64,000 nucleotides of DNA, taken from Streptomyces camponoticapitis (GTDB lineage: Bacteria; Actinomycetota; Actinomycetes; Streptomycetales; Streptomycetaceae). The notes under the pieces are model-generated. The model was given only the letters and a program-made list of their open reading frames with translations. It was not told the origin of the DNA and ran no database searches. Where the stretch lies: the NCBI RefSeq assembly GCF_014646115.1, contig NZ_BMMV01000003.1:1-64000 (forward strand), written 5' to 3'. How positions within the stretch are numbered: the stretch's first letter is position 1; each line of letters starts with the position of its first letter. The position numbers were made by a program, and so were the translations under genes. Positions 42,248-51,340 of the stretch are shown piece after piece.

Positions 42248-42265
42248 CCGTCGGGATTCACGCGC

Positions 42266-43126
42266 TCACTTGCGGTTGTAGAGCCGCATCGTCCAGGTGC
42301 CGAAGACGAGCACCAGACCGACCGACCAGCCCAGCGTCACCGCGATGTCGTGGGTCGGCCAGTTGCCCGCCATCAACTCGCGTACCGCGCTGGCCAGTTC
42401 GGAGACGGGGCTGTTGTTGACGAAGGCCTGGAGCCAGCCCGGCATCGTCTTCGGGTCGACGAAGACGTTGCTCAGGAAGGTCAGCGGCATGATCACCATC
42501 ATGCTGACGCCCATCACCGACTTCTCGGTGCGCAGCATCAGCCCGAACATCGTCCAGATCCATGAGAACGAGAAGGAGAAGACGAGCAGCAGCACCACCC
42601 CCGCCGTGATGCCCAGCACGCCCCCCTCGGGCCGGTATCCGATGGCCAGACCCACGCCGAGGATCACGATCGCGGCGATCATGTACCGGATCACGTCGCC
42701 GAGCAGATAGCCGACCATCGGGGCCGGCCGCCAGATCGGGAGCGTGCGGAACCGGTCGAACACGCCCTTGGCGATATCGGTGTTGACCGCGACGCCCGAG
42801 TACATGGTGATCATCACGACGCTCATCACCATGACGCCGGGCAGCAGGAACTGGATGTACGCGGAGACCGACCCCGCCAGCGCACCACCGAAGAGGTACG
42901 CGTACATCAGCACCATCATGACCGGGAAGACGGTCACGTCGAAGAGCTGCTCGGGCACATGCTTGATCTTCAGCATCGCCCGCCAGCCGAAAGTCATCGA
43001 CGCGGAGAGCGCGCTGGGCCTCGGTGGCCGTTCCTTGTTCACCAGCAGCGCGGCGAGGTCGTCCGCGGTGGGCGTGGCGAGTTCGAGGTCGTCCAGGTCC
43101 TGGCTCTTCGTGGCTACGGTGGTCAT
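42266..43126 (-). CDS. ABC-2 type exporter permease (DrrB-like)
   Basis: A 286-residue permease with six predicted membrane helices: [79 protein letters not shown] and [11 protein letters not shown]. The [17 protein letters not shown] segment is a hallmark of DrrB-type daunorubicin-resistance permeases. It starts in an ATGA overlap with the ATPase gene. The pair would expel a hydrophobic drug or secondary metabolite. A hairpin follows the gene, then the MerR-PP2C gene on the same strand. Confidence 0.92.
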   Translation of the reverse strand: MTTVATKSQDLDDLELATPTADDLAALLVNKERPPRPSALSASMTFGWRAMLKIKHVPEQLFDVTVFPVMMVLMYAYLFGGALAGSVSAYIQFLLPGVMVMSVVMITMYSGVAVNTDIAKGVFDRFRTLPIWRPAPMVGYLLGDVIRYMIAAIVILGVGLAIGYRPEGGVLGITAGVVLLLVFSFSFSWIWTMFGLMLRTEKSVMGVSMMVIMPLTFLSNVFVDPKTMPGWLQAFVNNSPVSELASAVRELMAGNWPTHDIAVTLGWSVGLVLVFGTWTMRLYNRK

Positions 43127-44148
43127 GCCGCCGCCCCCTCCTTCACATCGGTGGTCTCGGTGCCGGTCCCGGCCGAGGGCCCGGCCGGCTTCTTCTTGTC
43201 GGTGAGGGCCAGGAAGACCTCGTCCAGGCTGGGCTGGCCGAGGGAGAAGTTGTCCACGACGATCCCCTCGTGCGCCAGCTCGGCCAGCGCCCGCCCGGCC
43301 TGCTCGGCCGCGCCCTGGTCGCCGCGCGTCCCGCTGATCGTGGCGGTGAGCGCGAGCGGGTCAGCGTCCAGCACGATGTCCGCACTGAGCGCGGCGGCCA
43401 GCACCCGCTGGGCGTCGGGCCGTTGGGCCGCGTCGCGCAGCCGCAGATGTACGGCGCCGGAACCGACCGATGCCTTGAGGTCGCCCTTCGTGCCCTCGGC
43501 GATCACCTTGCCCTGGTCGATCACCGCGATCCGGGACGCCAACTGGTCGGCCTCGTCCAGATACTGCGTCGTCAGCAGCACCGTCGTCCCCTGCGAGACC
43601 ACCGCCCGCACGATGTCCCACACCTGGTTGCGGCTGCGCGGGTCGAGGCCGGTCGTCGGCTCGTCCAGGAAGAGCAGGTCCGGGGTGTTCAGGATGGAGG
43701 CGGCGATGTCGATACGGCGCCGCATACCGCCCGAGTAGTTCTTGACCTGCCGGCCCGCCGCCTCCGTAAGGCCGAACGCGTCCAGCAACTGCCCCGCGCG
43801 GTCGCGGGCGTCGGGCTTGGTGTGCCCGAGGAGCCTGCCGAGCAGGATCAGATTCTCCGAACCGGTCAGGTCCTCGTCCACCGACGCGTACTGCCCGGTG
43901 AGCGCGACCCGGCTGCGGACCGACTCGGCGTCCTTCACCACGTCCTTGCCGAAGACGCGGGCCTCGCCGCCGTCCGGACGGAGGAGCGTCGCGAGCATCC
44001 GTACGACGGTGGTCTTGCCCGCGCCGTTCGGACCCAGCACTCCGTAGACCGTGCCCGTCGGCACGGCGAGATCGACTCCGTCCACGGCGCGGTTCGAGCC
44101 GAAGACTTTCACCAGCCCCGTGGTCTCGATCGCGAGATCATTACTCAT
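43123..44148 (-). CDS. ABC exporter ATPase (DrrA-like)
   Basis: A 341-residue ATPase: Walker [10 protein letters not shown], signature [11 protein letters not shown], Walker [13 protein letters not shown], and the C-terminal DrrA extension ([39 protein letters not shown] is the span; key marker [14 protein letters not shown]). ATG 44148 or 44151 could start it; AGGA spacing favours 44148. The leader contains a TCGTTCTG direct repeat and a dyad that could bind a regulator. It is encoded 117 bp downstream of the FMN reductase on the same strand. Confidence 0.93.
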   Translation of the reverse strand: MSNDLAIETTGLVKVFGSNRAVDGVDLAVPTGTVYGVLGPNGAGKTTVVRMLATLLRPDGGEARVFGKDVVKDAESVRSRVALTGQYASVDEDLTGSENLILLGRLLGHTKPDARDRAGQLLDAFGLTEAAGRQVKNYSGGMRRRIDIAASILNTPDLLFLDEPTTGLDPRSRNQVWDIVRAVVSQGTTVLLTTQYLDEADQLASRIAVIDQGKVIAEGTKGDLKASVGSGAVHLRLRDAAQRPDAQRVLAAALSADIVLDADPLALTATISGTRGDQGAAEQAGRALAELAHEGIVVDNFSLGQPSLDEVFLALTDKKKPAGPSAGTGTETTDVKEGAAA

Positions 44149-44160
44149 CATCAGTCCTTG

Positions 44161-44204
44161 TCGTTCTGCGTGGTCGTTCTGTGTTTTCGTGTCGGAACGT
44201 CCGA
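44161..44204 (-). promoter_or_regulatory. Repeats in the exporter leader
   Basis: TCGTTCTG occurs at 44161-44168 and again at 44174-44181 (13-bp period, so not one full helical turn). A perfect dyad TCGGA-ACG-TCCGA lies at 44192-44204. These lie just upstream of the DrrA-like gene and are candidate regulator sites. Confidence 0.45.
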
Positions 44205-44265
44205 GCGGTTCTCTCTTACGACTCCGGGTGGGCCCAAAACTCATCCGCCGGTGCACGCCCGGTGC

Positions 44266-44880
44266 TCAGCAGATGTACGGGCGGGCCGCCCGCGCCTCGC
44301 GGAGGCCCAGGCCCCACCATCCGAGCTGGTCGAGCAGCACGCTCGCGTCGCGGTCCCTGCGCTCCTCCGTCACCGCGTCGATGTCGAGCGCGTCGACTCC
44401 GCAGTCGAAGAGGTTGATCGACACCCCGTTCCGGAGAGTGACGGTGTGCAGCTCGGTGAAGACCGTGCGCAGCGCCTCCACCGCGTACAGCCCGCCCGAA
44501 CCGTGGCCGTAGCTGACGAACGCGACCGGCTTGGTCTGCCACTCGTCGTACGCGTAGTCGACGGCCTGCTTGAGGGAGGCGGGGAACGAGCGGTTGTACT
44601 CCGGTGTCACCACCACGAAGGCCTCCGCGCGCCCGACCTCCGCCGTGAAGTCCGCCATCGGCTCCGTGGCCCGGTCGGGATAGCGCGCGGGGAAGTCGAA
44701 GTCGGCCAGATCGACGACCGACACCTCCAGCTCGTCCCGCTTGCCCGCCAGCTCGGCGAACCACCGGCCGATCGCGTCACCGAGGCGCCCCTCGCGGGTG
44801 CTGCCGATGATGACCGCGACGCGCAGCGGCGTCGCCGCGCCGTCGTCCCGCTCTCCCTCGCCGCAGTACCGCTGCCGCAT
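44266..44880 (-). CDS. NAD(P)H-dependent FMN reductase
   Basis: A 204-residue flavodoxin-fold reductase of the FMN_red family. The phosphate loop of FMN reads VAVIIGSTREGRLGDAIG near residues 20-37, the isoalloxazine contact is VVTPEYNRSFPASLKQAVD, and FVSYGHGSGGLYAVEAL follows. It reduces quinones, flavins or nitro compounds. The C-terminus beyond residue 175 is unusual, with DRDASVLLDQLGWWGLGL. GGGAGG lies upstream of ATG 44880. It could supply reduced flavin, or detoxify the compound that the downstream exporter carries. Confidence 0.9.
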   Translation of the reverse strand: MRQRYCGEGERDDGAATPLRVAVIIGSTREGRLGDAIGRWFAELAGKRDELEVSVVDLADFDFPARYPDRATEPMADFTAEVGRAEAFVVVTPEYNRSFPASLKQAVDYAYDEWQTKPVAFVSYGHGSGGLYAVEALRTVFTELHTVTLRNGVSINLFDCGVDALDIDAVTEERRDRDASVLLDQLGWWGLGLREARAARPYIC

Positions 44881-44951
44881 GGGGGGCGCCTCCCTCCACC
44901 GATCTCCGTCACCCCTCTGGCTTCCCGCCCTCACCACCCAGGCGCTAGACG

Positions 44952-44994
44952 TGCCCGCGCGCCCGCCAGATCCAATCTGGCGGGCGCGCGGGCA
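44952..44994. repeat. Long perfect hairpin between divergent genes
   Basis: An 18-bp arm at 44953-44970 is exactly repeated in inverse at 44976-44993, with a 5-base loop; T44952 and A44994 extend it. Its position between two divergent starts does not suit a terminator for either gene, unless it shields them from each other's antisense transcripts. Confidence 0.85.
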
Positions 44995-45002
44995 TGGCTG
45001 TG

Positions 45003-45024
45003 ATACTAATACCGGTATAAGTAT
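45003..45024 (+). promoter_or_regulatory. AT-rich dyad operator before the aminopeptidase gene
   Basis: ATACTAATACCGGTATAAGTAT is palindromic at 20 of 22 positions and stands out from its GC-rich surroundings. It lies 32 bp upstream of the start of the aminopeptidase gene, overlapping the likely promoter. The binding protein is unknown; size and symmetry suit a TetR- or GntR-type dimer. Confidence 0.75.
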
Positions 45025-45055
45025 TGGATCGAATTGAGGCGAGGGGTCACCGCGG

Positions 45056-45823
45056 ATGGTGGAGATCAAGACGGACGCGGCGCTGGACGCGATGCGGGAA
45101 GCCGGGCGCGTGGTGGCCCGCGCCCTGGCCGAGGCCCGGAAAGCGGCCGGCATCGGGGTGTCCCTGCGGGAGCTCGACGAGGCGGCCCGCGCGGTGCTGG
45201 CCGAGGCGGGGGCCGGTTCCCCGTTCCTCGGGTACCGGCCGTCCTTCGCCCCGGTCCCCTTCCCCGCCGTGATCTGCACCTCCGTCAACGACGCCGTGGC
45301 GCACGGCATCCCCACCGGCTACCGGCTGCGCGACGGCGACCTGGTGAGCATCGACTGCGGCGCCCTGCTCGACGGCTGGGCCGGCGACGCGGCGATCAGC
45401 TTCGTCGTGGGAACACCGCGCCCCGCGGACCTCGAACTGATCGACGCCACCCAGCGGGCCCTGGACGCCGGCATCGCCGCCTGCCTGCCCGGCAACCGCC
45501 TCGGCGACATCTCCCACGCCATCGACACGGTCGCCCGCGAAGCCGCCTGTGGCATGCCCGCCGACTTCGGCGGTCACGGCATCGGCCGCCGCATGCACGA
45601 GGACCCCCATCTCCCCAACCGCGGCCGCCCCGGCCGTGGTTTCCCCCTCCGCCACGGCCTGGTTCTCGCCATCGAGCCCATGCTCATGGCCGGCGGGAAG
45701 AACGCCTACCGCACCGACACCGACGGCTGGACCCTGCGCTCCGTCGACGGCAGCCAGGCCGCCCACATCGAGCACACGGTCGCCGTCACGGACCAGGGCC
45801 CCCGCATCCTGACCCTGCCCTGA
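45056..45823 (+). CDS. map: Type I methionine aminopeptidase
   Basis: A 255-residue pita-bread-fold metallopeptidase that removes initiator methionine. All five metal ligands are present: Asp100, Asp111, His174, Glu207 and Glu239, with substrate His83 in VAHGIPTGYR. No N-terminal zinc-finger extension is seen. Streptomyces usually carries more than one map gene; this one is not in the ribosomal/secY operon and sits behind a strong AT-rich operator, so it is probably a conditional paralogue rather than the housekeeping copy. Confidence 0.93.
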   Translation: MVEIKTDAALDAMREAGRVVARALAEARKAAGIGVSLRELDEAARAVLAEAGAGSPFLGYRPSFAPVPFPAVICTSVNDAVAHGIPTGYRLRDGDLVSIDCGALLDGWAGDAAISFVVGTPRPADLELIDATQRALDAGIAACLPGNRLGDISHAIDTVAREAACGMPADFGGHGIGRRMHEDPHLPNRGRPGRGFPLRHGLVLAIEPMLMAGGKNAYRTDTDGWTLRSVDGSQAAHIEHTVAVTDQGPRILTLP

Positions 45824-45962
45824 CTCTGCCGTGACCGGCCCTGACCCGCCAGGACCGGCGTAAGGCCGACCGAGGGCCGGCGGAGGGCCGGCGCGGGGCA
45901 GACGGCTCACGAGCGCGCGCGGCTTGCCCCTCCCGTAACAGGAGGTCCTAGCGTCCGGCCTC

Positions 45963-46877
45963 ATGGAGATTGTGGTTCATGACACGGCGTCCGCCATGCG
46001 CGATCTGCTGGGGCTTCCCCAGGGCGAACGGGCCGACGCCCTGCGCGAGATGCTCGGGCCGCTTGAGCGCGTGATGGCCCCCGTGATCGGCGAGATGGAC
46101 ACCGTACACACGCATCAGACGGGCAGTGGCTTCCGTATCGACCGCGACGACCCCCGCCTCCTCGCCGCCGTGGAGCAGATGCTCCGCGCGGGTGTGTGGG
46201 AGAGGATCGAGAGTTCTCTCCGGTCCGCGTGGGGCCGGCTGAGCGCGGCGGCGCCGGGGATCAGGCATGCCGAGACCGTTCATGTCGTCCTCACGCTCGG
46301 CAACCCCGACGACGAACACCTCACCGTCCGCAGCGCCGGCCACTTCGGCATGGGCGGGATCCCGGGCGCGATCCTGCTGACCATGTGGCCCACCCCCACC
46401 AGCCTGGCGAAGATCGGTCACACCGCCGCGCACGAGCTTCACCACAATGTGCGGTACGCCAACGTCGACTGGAACCCCGTGACCGTCACCGTCGGGGAGC
46501 ACGTCGTGGCCGAAGGGCTGGCCGAGGCCTTCGTCCGTGAACTGGTGGGCGAGGAGAACATGGGCCACTGGGCGACGGCCCTGTCCGGCACCGAACTTGA
46601 CGGCGCGTACGCGAAGGTCACCGCCGCGATCGACCTGGCGGGGATGGGGAGACTGCCCGCGTACGTCTTCGGGGACGCCGCCGCGCGGGAGATGGGGCAC
46701 GAGCCCGTCGGTCTGCCGGACTTCGCCGGTTACGCGGTCGGTCTGCGGATCGTGGACGCCCACCTGGCGGCCACCGGCCTCACCGCCGCCGCCAGCACGG
46801 CACTGCCGGTGCACGAGATCCTCACGAACGCCGGAGTGCCGACCACCACGCGAGCCGCTCAAGGTACGCGAGACTGA
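45963..46877 (+). CDS. DUF2268-type predicted zinc protease
   Basis: A 304-residue cytoplasmic protein. HELHH (His157, Glu158, His161) in TAAHELHHNV forms an HExxH motif, and Glu184 in VVAEGLAEAF is in position to be the third zinc ligand, the DUF2268 pattern. No signal peptide is visible, so it acts inside the cell. Only four bases separate its stop from the TipA-like gene, indicating coupled expression. The protein substrate is unknown; the context suggests a role in the response to the ligand of the regulator. Confidence 0.85.
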   Translation: MEIVVHDTASAMRDLLGLPQGERADALREMLGPLERVMAPVIGEMDTVHTHQTGSGFRIDRDDPRLLAAVEQMLRAGVWERIESSLRSAWGRLSAAAPGIRHAETVHVVLTLGNPDDEHLTVRSAGHFGMGGIPGAILLTMWPTPTSLAKIGHTAAHELHHNVRYANVDWNPVTVTVGEHVVAEGLAEAFVRELVGEENMGHWATALSGTELDGAYAKVTAAIDLAGMGRLPAYVFGDAAAREMGHEPVGLPDFAGYAVGLRIVDAHLAATGLTAAASTALPVHEILTNAGVPTTTRAAQGTRD

Positions 46878-46881
46878 GGTC

Positions 46882-47691
46882 ATGACGACGCGTGCCGGGG
46901 AGGCGGGGGACGGCCTCTCCGTCGGCCGTACGGCCGCGCTCGTCGGTGTCAGCGTGAAGACCCTGCACCACTGGGACGCGATCGGTCTCGTACGGCCGAG
47001 CGCCCGCACCTGGGCAGGGCACCGGCTGTACTCCGGCGACGACATCGCCCGGATCCACCGGGTCCTCGTCTACCGCGAACTCGGCTTCCCGCTCGCCGAG
47101 ATCGGCCGGATACTCGACGACCCGGACGCCGACGCCCGCGATCACCTGCGGCGTCAGCGGTCGCAGCTCGCGGACCGTATCGCCCGCCTCCAGAAGACGC
47201 TCGGCGCGGTCGACAGCATGCTGGACGCGTCGAAACCCGGCATACGGCTCACCCCGGAGGAACAGGTCGCCATCTTCGGCGACGACTGGCAGCCCTCCTC
47301 GGTCGATCAGGCCGAGGAGCGCTGGGGGGACAGCGCCCAGTGGGCCCAGTACGAGGAGCGGGCCGCCGCGACGACGACCGAGGAGTGGCGGGACATCGCC
47401 GCGGCGTACGAGGCGTTGAACACCGATCTGGCCGCCGCCGGGCGTGCCGGTGTCGTCCCCGGCTCCGCCGAGGCGAACGCCCTCGCGGAGCGCCACCGCG
47501 CGTCGATCGCGGCGTACTTCGACTGCACGCACGCGATGCACGCCTGCATCGCCCGTTCGTACCTCGGCGACACCGACCACACCGCCGCGTACGAGGCGCT
47601 CGCGCCGGGCCTGACCCGCTGGCTGCGCGACGTGATCTTCGCGAACGCCGCGGCCCACGGCGTCGACCCCCAGACAGCCGAGTGGGAGTGA
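46882..47691 (+). CDS. MerR regulator with TipAS antibiotic-recognition-like domain
   Basis: A 269-residue regulator. A MerR winged helix fills residues about 12-80 (SVGRTAALVGVSVKTLHHWDAIGL), then a coiled coil (RRQRSQLADRIARLQKTLGAVD). A helical C-terminal domain at about 130-265 matches TipAS: LTPEEQVAIFGDDW, ERWGDSAQWAQYEERAAATT and HRASIAAYFDCTHAMHACIARSYL. TipA binds thiopeptides covalently through a cysteine; candidate cysteines here are in FDCTHAMHACIA. It is likely activated by a thiopeptide-like or other macrocyclic compound. Coupled to the DUF2268 gene. Confidence 0.9.
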   Translation: MTTRAGEAGDGLSVGRTAALVGVSVKTLHHWDAIGLVRPSARTWAGHRLYSGDDIARIHRVLVYRELGFPLAEIGRILDDPDADARDHLRRQRSQLADRIARLQKTLGAVDSMLDASKPGIRLTPEEQVAIFGDDWQPSSVDQAEERWGDSAQWAQYEERAAATTTEEWRDIAAAYEALNTDLAAAGRAGVVPGSAEANALAERHRASIAAYFDCTHAMHACIARSYLGDTDHTAAYEALAPGLTRWLRDVIFANAAAHGVDPQTAEWE

Positions 47692-47724
47692 TCTCCTTCG
47701 GTCCCACGGCCTCGGCCTCCGGAC

Positions 47725-48192
47725 TCACTCCCCCGGGCGGAGCTGCTCGGCCACCAGTTCCCGCGCCTTCTCGCTCCACGCCGAGGGGCGCTTCGTCTCC
47801 GGATCCAGGCGGATCAGCGTGCGGGTGCCGTACGCGTACGTCGGCGGGCCGCCGTCCCGCGAACCGATGCGGAAGCCGTAGGTGAGGGAGGTGCGGCCGA
47901 GATGTTCGACCCAGATACGGACGCCGTACTCACCGGGGCGGTCGATCGGCGCCTCGAAGATGATCCGGAAGTCCTTCACGACGTTGAAGGCGTCGCCGAG
48001 AGCGGTCCAGTCCCTGCTGAAGGCGATCTCCCGCTCCTGCCAGTAGGACACCCAGGCACGCTCGACCAGCACGCCGTAGCGGCTGTTGTAGAGCATGCCG
48101 AAGGAGTCCAGCTCGTCGAAGTGGACGACCACCGGCACCACGAATCCGTACGTCGGCTCGGTCGCGCGACCCTCAGTCACATGCTCACTCAC
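47725..48192 (-). CDS. Acyl-CoA thioesterase, 4HBT hotdog fold
   Basis: A 155-residue hotdog-fold thioesterase. VVVHFDELDSFGMLYNSRYGVLVERAW is the conserved active-site stretch (Asp of DSFGMLYN aligned with the usual DxxGH/VN site), followed by IEAPIDRPGEYG-like strands. It hydrolyses an acyl-CoA; chain preference unknown. The GTG at 48192 has GGAGGAG just upstream; a GTG at 48216, directly after the preceding stop, is an alternative. Same strand as the small membrane-protein gene. Confidence 0.85.
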   Translation of the reverse strand: MSEHVTEGRATEPTYGFVVPVVVHFDELDSFGMLYNSRYGVLVERAWVSYWQEREIAFSRDWTALGDAFNVVKDFRIIFEAPIDRPGEYGVRIWVEHLGRTSLTYGFRIGSRDGGPPTYAYGTRTLIRLDPETKRPSAWSEKARELVAEQLRPGE

Positions 48193-48216
48193 ACGCTCCT
48201 CCGTCCATCCCGTCAC

Positions 48217-48663
48217 TCAGGGCTCCCGCGTGTGGAAGTAGTAGAAGGCCGCGATCGCGGTCGCCAGCCCCACCGCGAGCCCGATCCCGGACGACCGCAG
48301 CACGCTCGCGTACGAGAGGCTGTAGAGGAAGCCCAGGGACATACCGGCCACCACTCCGTAGGCACCGGCCCGCACCTCGGTCGCCAGCGTCCTGGGGAGC
48401 CGCAGCAGGATGAAGACCAGCAGGGCCAACGAGATGCCGGAAATCAGGCCGAGGGCCACCTGGAGGGCGTTGAGCGGGTCGCCGTGACGCTGGATGAACG
48501 GCGCCCAGACGCCGTAGGTGATACCCAGCGTGACCGGGACCGCCACGAGGTGGAGGGGGACACGGGGCCGCCCTCCGCCGGAGAGGCCCGGGAAACGCGA
48601 GGGGCGGGTGGGCCGCGCGTGCCGGGGTCCGGACCTGGTGGACGTCGGTGCGTGTGTGGCCAT
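48217..48663 (-). CDS. Small integral membrane protein
   Basis: A 148-residue protein with four hydrophobic segments: LHLVAVPVTLGITYGVW, ALGLISGISLALLVFILL, AGAYGVVAGMSLGFLYSL and IGLAVGLATAIAAFYYF. A basic, Pro/Arg-rich cytoplasmic-looking N-terminus of about 35 residues precedes them. No family recognised. Its stop touches the alternative start of the thioesterase gene, so both are probably on one transcript. Divergent from the FUSC transporter gene. Confidence 0.75.
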   Translation of the reverse strand: MATHAPTSTRSGPRHARPTRPSRFPGLSGGGRPRVPLHLVAVPVTLGITYGVWAPFIQRHGDPLNALQVALGLISGISLALLVFILLRLPRTLATEVRAGAYGVVAGMSLGFLYSLSYASVLRSSGIGLAVGLATAIAAFYYFHTREP

Positions 48664-48790
48664 GGCAGCAAGCTCCTCCCGGTCGTCCCTCTTCCAGAGC
48701 ACACCCGCCGACGCCCACCGGCAACTCGTACCGCCACGCACGGAGCCAACCCCCACCCCTTGCTGACAGCCCGCCCCCTCGTACGTCACT

Positions 48791-50815
48791 GTGGCGACCG
48801 TGATCTCTCCCCGCCCCGGACGACCGAACAGGCCGACCAGGCCGACCCTCCGGCCGTCCGCCCGGCTCACGCCCCCCGAGTGGCTGCTCAGCGGCCTGCG
48901 CCCGAACCCCGCCCCCATCCCCTGGTCGGCCGTCGTCCGCGCCGGGGTCGCGCTCGCCGCGCCCCTCGCCGTCGGGCTCGCCTTCGGCAGGCCCACCTAC
49001 GGCGCGCTCGCCTCCATGGGCGCCCTGTACGGCGTGATCAGCGACACCGCCGACGCCTACCGGCTGCGCATACTGCACATCGCCTTCCCCCAGGTCCTGG
49101 GCGCCCTGGGCCTCACGCTCGGCATCCTCGTCTTCGGCCACGGCTGGCTGGCCGTCGCCGCGCTGACCTTCGCCGCGCTCGTCTCCGGGATGATCTCCTC
49201 GATCGGCGCGGTGGCCTCGGTCTCCGGGCTGCTCCTGCTCCTCAACGCGGTCGTCGGCGCCGGTCTCCGGATGCCGGATCCCTGGTGGCTGGCCCCCCTG
49301 CTGCTCGCCTGCGGCGGGGCCTTCGTGCTCGCGCTGTCCCTGCTCGGCTGGCCCTTCCGCGGCCGTGCGGCCGAACGGACCGCCGTCGCAGACGCCTACC
49401 GCGCCTGCGCCGACCTGCTCGAATCCGCGGCCCGCGAGGACGGCGACTACGACGCGAAACGGCAGGCCGTCACCGCGGCGCTGAACAACGCGTACGACCT
49501 CGTCCTCGCCCGCCGCGCGCGCGACACCGGCAGGCGCAGCCCCCTCGTACGGCTGCTCTCACAGCTCAACGTGCTCATCCCGCTCGTCGAGGCGGCGCCC
49601 GCCGCGCATCTGCGGCGCCGTCCACTGGCTGACGAGATCCCTTACGTCGTCCGGCAGTTGGCGCGCGCGGTCGAGGAGGGCCGGGTCGACGGCACCGAGG
49701 TGGACCTGCCCGTCCCGGGCACCCCCTCCGAGCGGGCCGTCGACGCCGCGCTGCGGCACGCCGCTTCGGTCGTGCACAAGGCCGACCCCGATCCGTACAA
49801 CGTGGACGACCGCCTCGGCCGCCCCTCGGCGCTCGGGGTCCGGATCCGGCGCGCCGGGCGCGACGTGCTGCTGAGCGAGTCGTCCTGGCGGTACGGGCTG
49901 CGCCTCGCGCTCTGCATCGGCCTCGCGCAGTCCCTGGTCTCGGTGATCGACGTACCGCGCTCGTACTGGGTCGCCCTCACCGTCACCTTCGTCCTCAAAC
50001 CGGATTTCGGCTCGGTGTTCTCGCGCGGCGTCCTGCGCGCGCTCGGTACGGCGGCCGGTCTCGTCGTCGCCGCGGCCGTGCTGTCGCACGTGCCGCGCGG
50101 CTGGTGGGACGTCCCGGTGATTCTGGTGCTCGCGGCGTGCATCCCCGCGGTGTCCGCGAAGAGTTACGGCTTCCAGACGGCGGCCATCACACCCGTGATC
50201 CTGCTGATCTCCGACGTGCTCAACCACGAGGGCGTCGCGCTGGTCGTACCCCGTCTCCTGGACAGCCTCATGGGCTGCGCCATCGCGCTGATCGCGGGCT
50301 ATCTGCTCTGGCCGGAGAGCTGGCACACCCGGATCGGGGACCGGCTGGCGGACGCGGTCGAGGACACGGCGGATTATCTGACGTACGCGTTCGGCCCGGC
50401 CGGCCACCTCACGGACGCGGAGACAGGGGCGAACCAGGCCGAGCGGGTGCGCCGGCGTCGGAGGCTCTACCGCGATCTGTCCGTCGTACGCACCGAGTTC
50501 CAGCGCGCGCTCACCGAACCGCCCCCGACCGGCACACGCGCCGCCGCCTGGTGGCCGCTGGTCGTCGCGCTGGAGCGGATCATCGACGCGACGACGGCGG
50601 CGCGGGTACGCGTCAACCACGGCGCGCCGCCGCCGGGCGTGGCCGAGATCGCGGACGCGGAGAGGCAGTTGAGGGAGCTGGCGACGCGGGTGCGCTCCAG
50701 TGTCGTCCTGGTGGACGTGAGAAAGGGGTGGTCGGCGAAGGAGGACACGGGCGTGCTGGCGCCGCTGCGACGGGAGCTCCGTTCGGCGCAGGCGATCACC
50801 TCGCAGCGCCGCTGA
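48791..50815 (+). CDS. FUSC-family aromatic-acid-exporter-like membrane protein
   Basis: A 674-residue protein with two similar membrane halves: about six helices in residues 45-195 and six more in 355-510, separated and followed by soluble helical domains. The second half carries SYWVALTVTFVLKPDFGSVFSRGVLRALGT, the FUSC signature also seen in AaeB/YccS proteins. It probably exports an aromatic or other organic acid, or maintains the envelope. GTG 48791 is used. It stands alone on its strand. Confidence 0.9.
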   Translation: MATVISPRPGRPNRPTRPTLRPSARLTPPEWLLSGLRPNPAPIPWSAVVRAGVALAAPLAVGLAFGRPTYGALASMGALYGVISDTADAYRLRILHIAFPQVLGALGLTLGILVFGHGWLAVAALTFAALVSGMISSIGAVASVSGLLLLLNAVVGAGLRMPDPWWLAPLLLACGGAFVLALSLLGWPFRGRAAERTAVADAYRACADLLESAAREDGDYDAKRQAVTAALNNAYDLVLARRARDTGRRSPLVRLLSQLNVLIPLVEAAPAAHLRRRPLADEIPYVVRQLARAVEEGRVDGTEVDLPVPGTPSERAVDAALRHAASVVHKADPDPYNVDDRLGRPSALGVRIRRAGRDVLLSESSWRYGLRLALCIGLAQSLVSVIDVPRSYWVALTVTFVLKPDFGSVFSRGVLRALGTAAGLVVAAAVLSHVPRGWWDVPVILVLAACIPAVSAKSYGFQTAAITPVILLISDVLNHEGVALVVPRLLDSLMGCAIALIAGYLLWPESWHTRIGDRLADAVEDTADYLTYAFGPAGHLTDAETGANQAERVRRRRRLYRDLSVVRTEFQRALTEPPPTGTRAAAWWPLVVALERIIDATTAARVRVNHGAPPPGVAEIADAERQLRELATRVRSSVVLVDVRKGWSAKEDTGVLAPLRRELRSAQAITSQRR

Positions 50816-50870
50816 CGCACGACCGGCCGCCGGGCCGAGCCGATCGGCCGGTGGTCGGGCGCGGGCGCCT

Positions 50871-51269
50871 TCAGTAGTCCGGCGCCTTGAGCGTCACCCA
50901 GACCCGCTTCCCCGGTCCCTGCCGCCCCGCCACCCCCCAGTCGTCCGCGAGCGCGGCGACCAGCGCGAGGCCGCGCCCGCACTCGTCGATCGGGTCCGGC
51001 GTACGCGGCCTGGGCAGCGTCTCCCCCGCGTCCTCGACCTCCAGCCGCAGCAGCCCGTCGCCCCTGCTCACGGTCACGACGATCTCCCGCCCCGGCGGCG
51101 AGCCGTGCCGCAACGCGTTGGTGACCAGCTCCGACAGCAGCAGCGCCGCCGTCTCCCCCAGCTCACCCGGCAGGCCCATCCACCCCAGCAGTGCCTCCCT
51201 GGCACGGCCGACGCTGCGGGGGTGGCGGGGGAGCCGGAGCTTCATGTGCTGGTCACAGTCGCGGTTCAT
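50871..51269 (-). CDS. Anti-sigma-factor-like ATP-binding protein (RsbW-type HATPase)
   Basis: A 132-residue serine-kinase-type HATPase. Conserved boxes are all visible: LRLPRHPRSVGRAREALLGW, the N box LLLSELVTNALRHG, G1 VEDAGE and G2 GRGLALVAALADDWGV. Such proteins bind or phosphorylate sigma-factor partners or anti-anti-sigma factors in Streptomyces. No partner gene is adjacent. GGAAGG lies nine bases before ATG 51269. Confidence 0.9.
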   Translation of the reverse strand: MNRDCDQHMKLRLPRHPRSVGRAREALLGWMGLPGELGETAALLLSELVTNALRHGSPPGREIVVTVSRGDGLLRLEVEDAGETLPRPRTPDPIDECGRGLALVAALADDWGVAGRQGPGKRVWVTLKAPDY

Positions 51270-51340
51270 GGAGATGACCTTCCCCACGTGAACGGCTTTT
51301 ACTTTCCGTGCACGCAAGGTGACTGTCCGGGGTTATGCGC

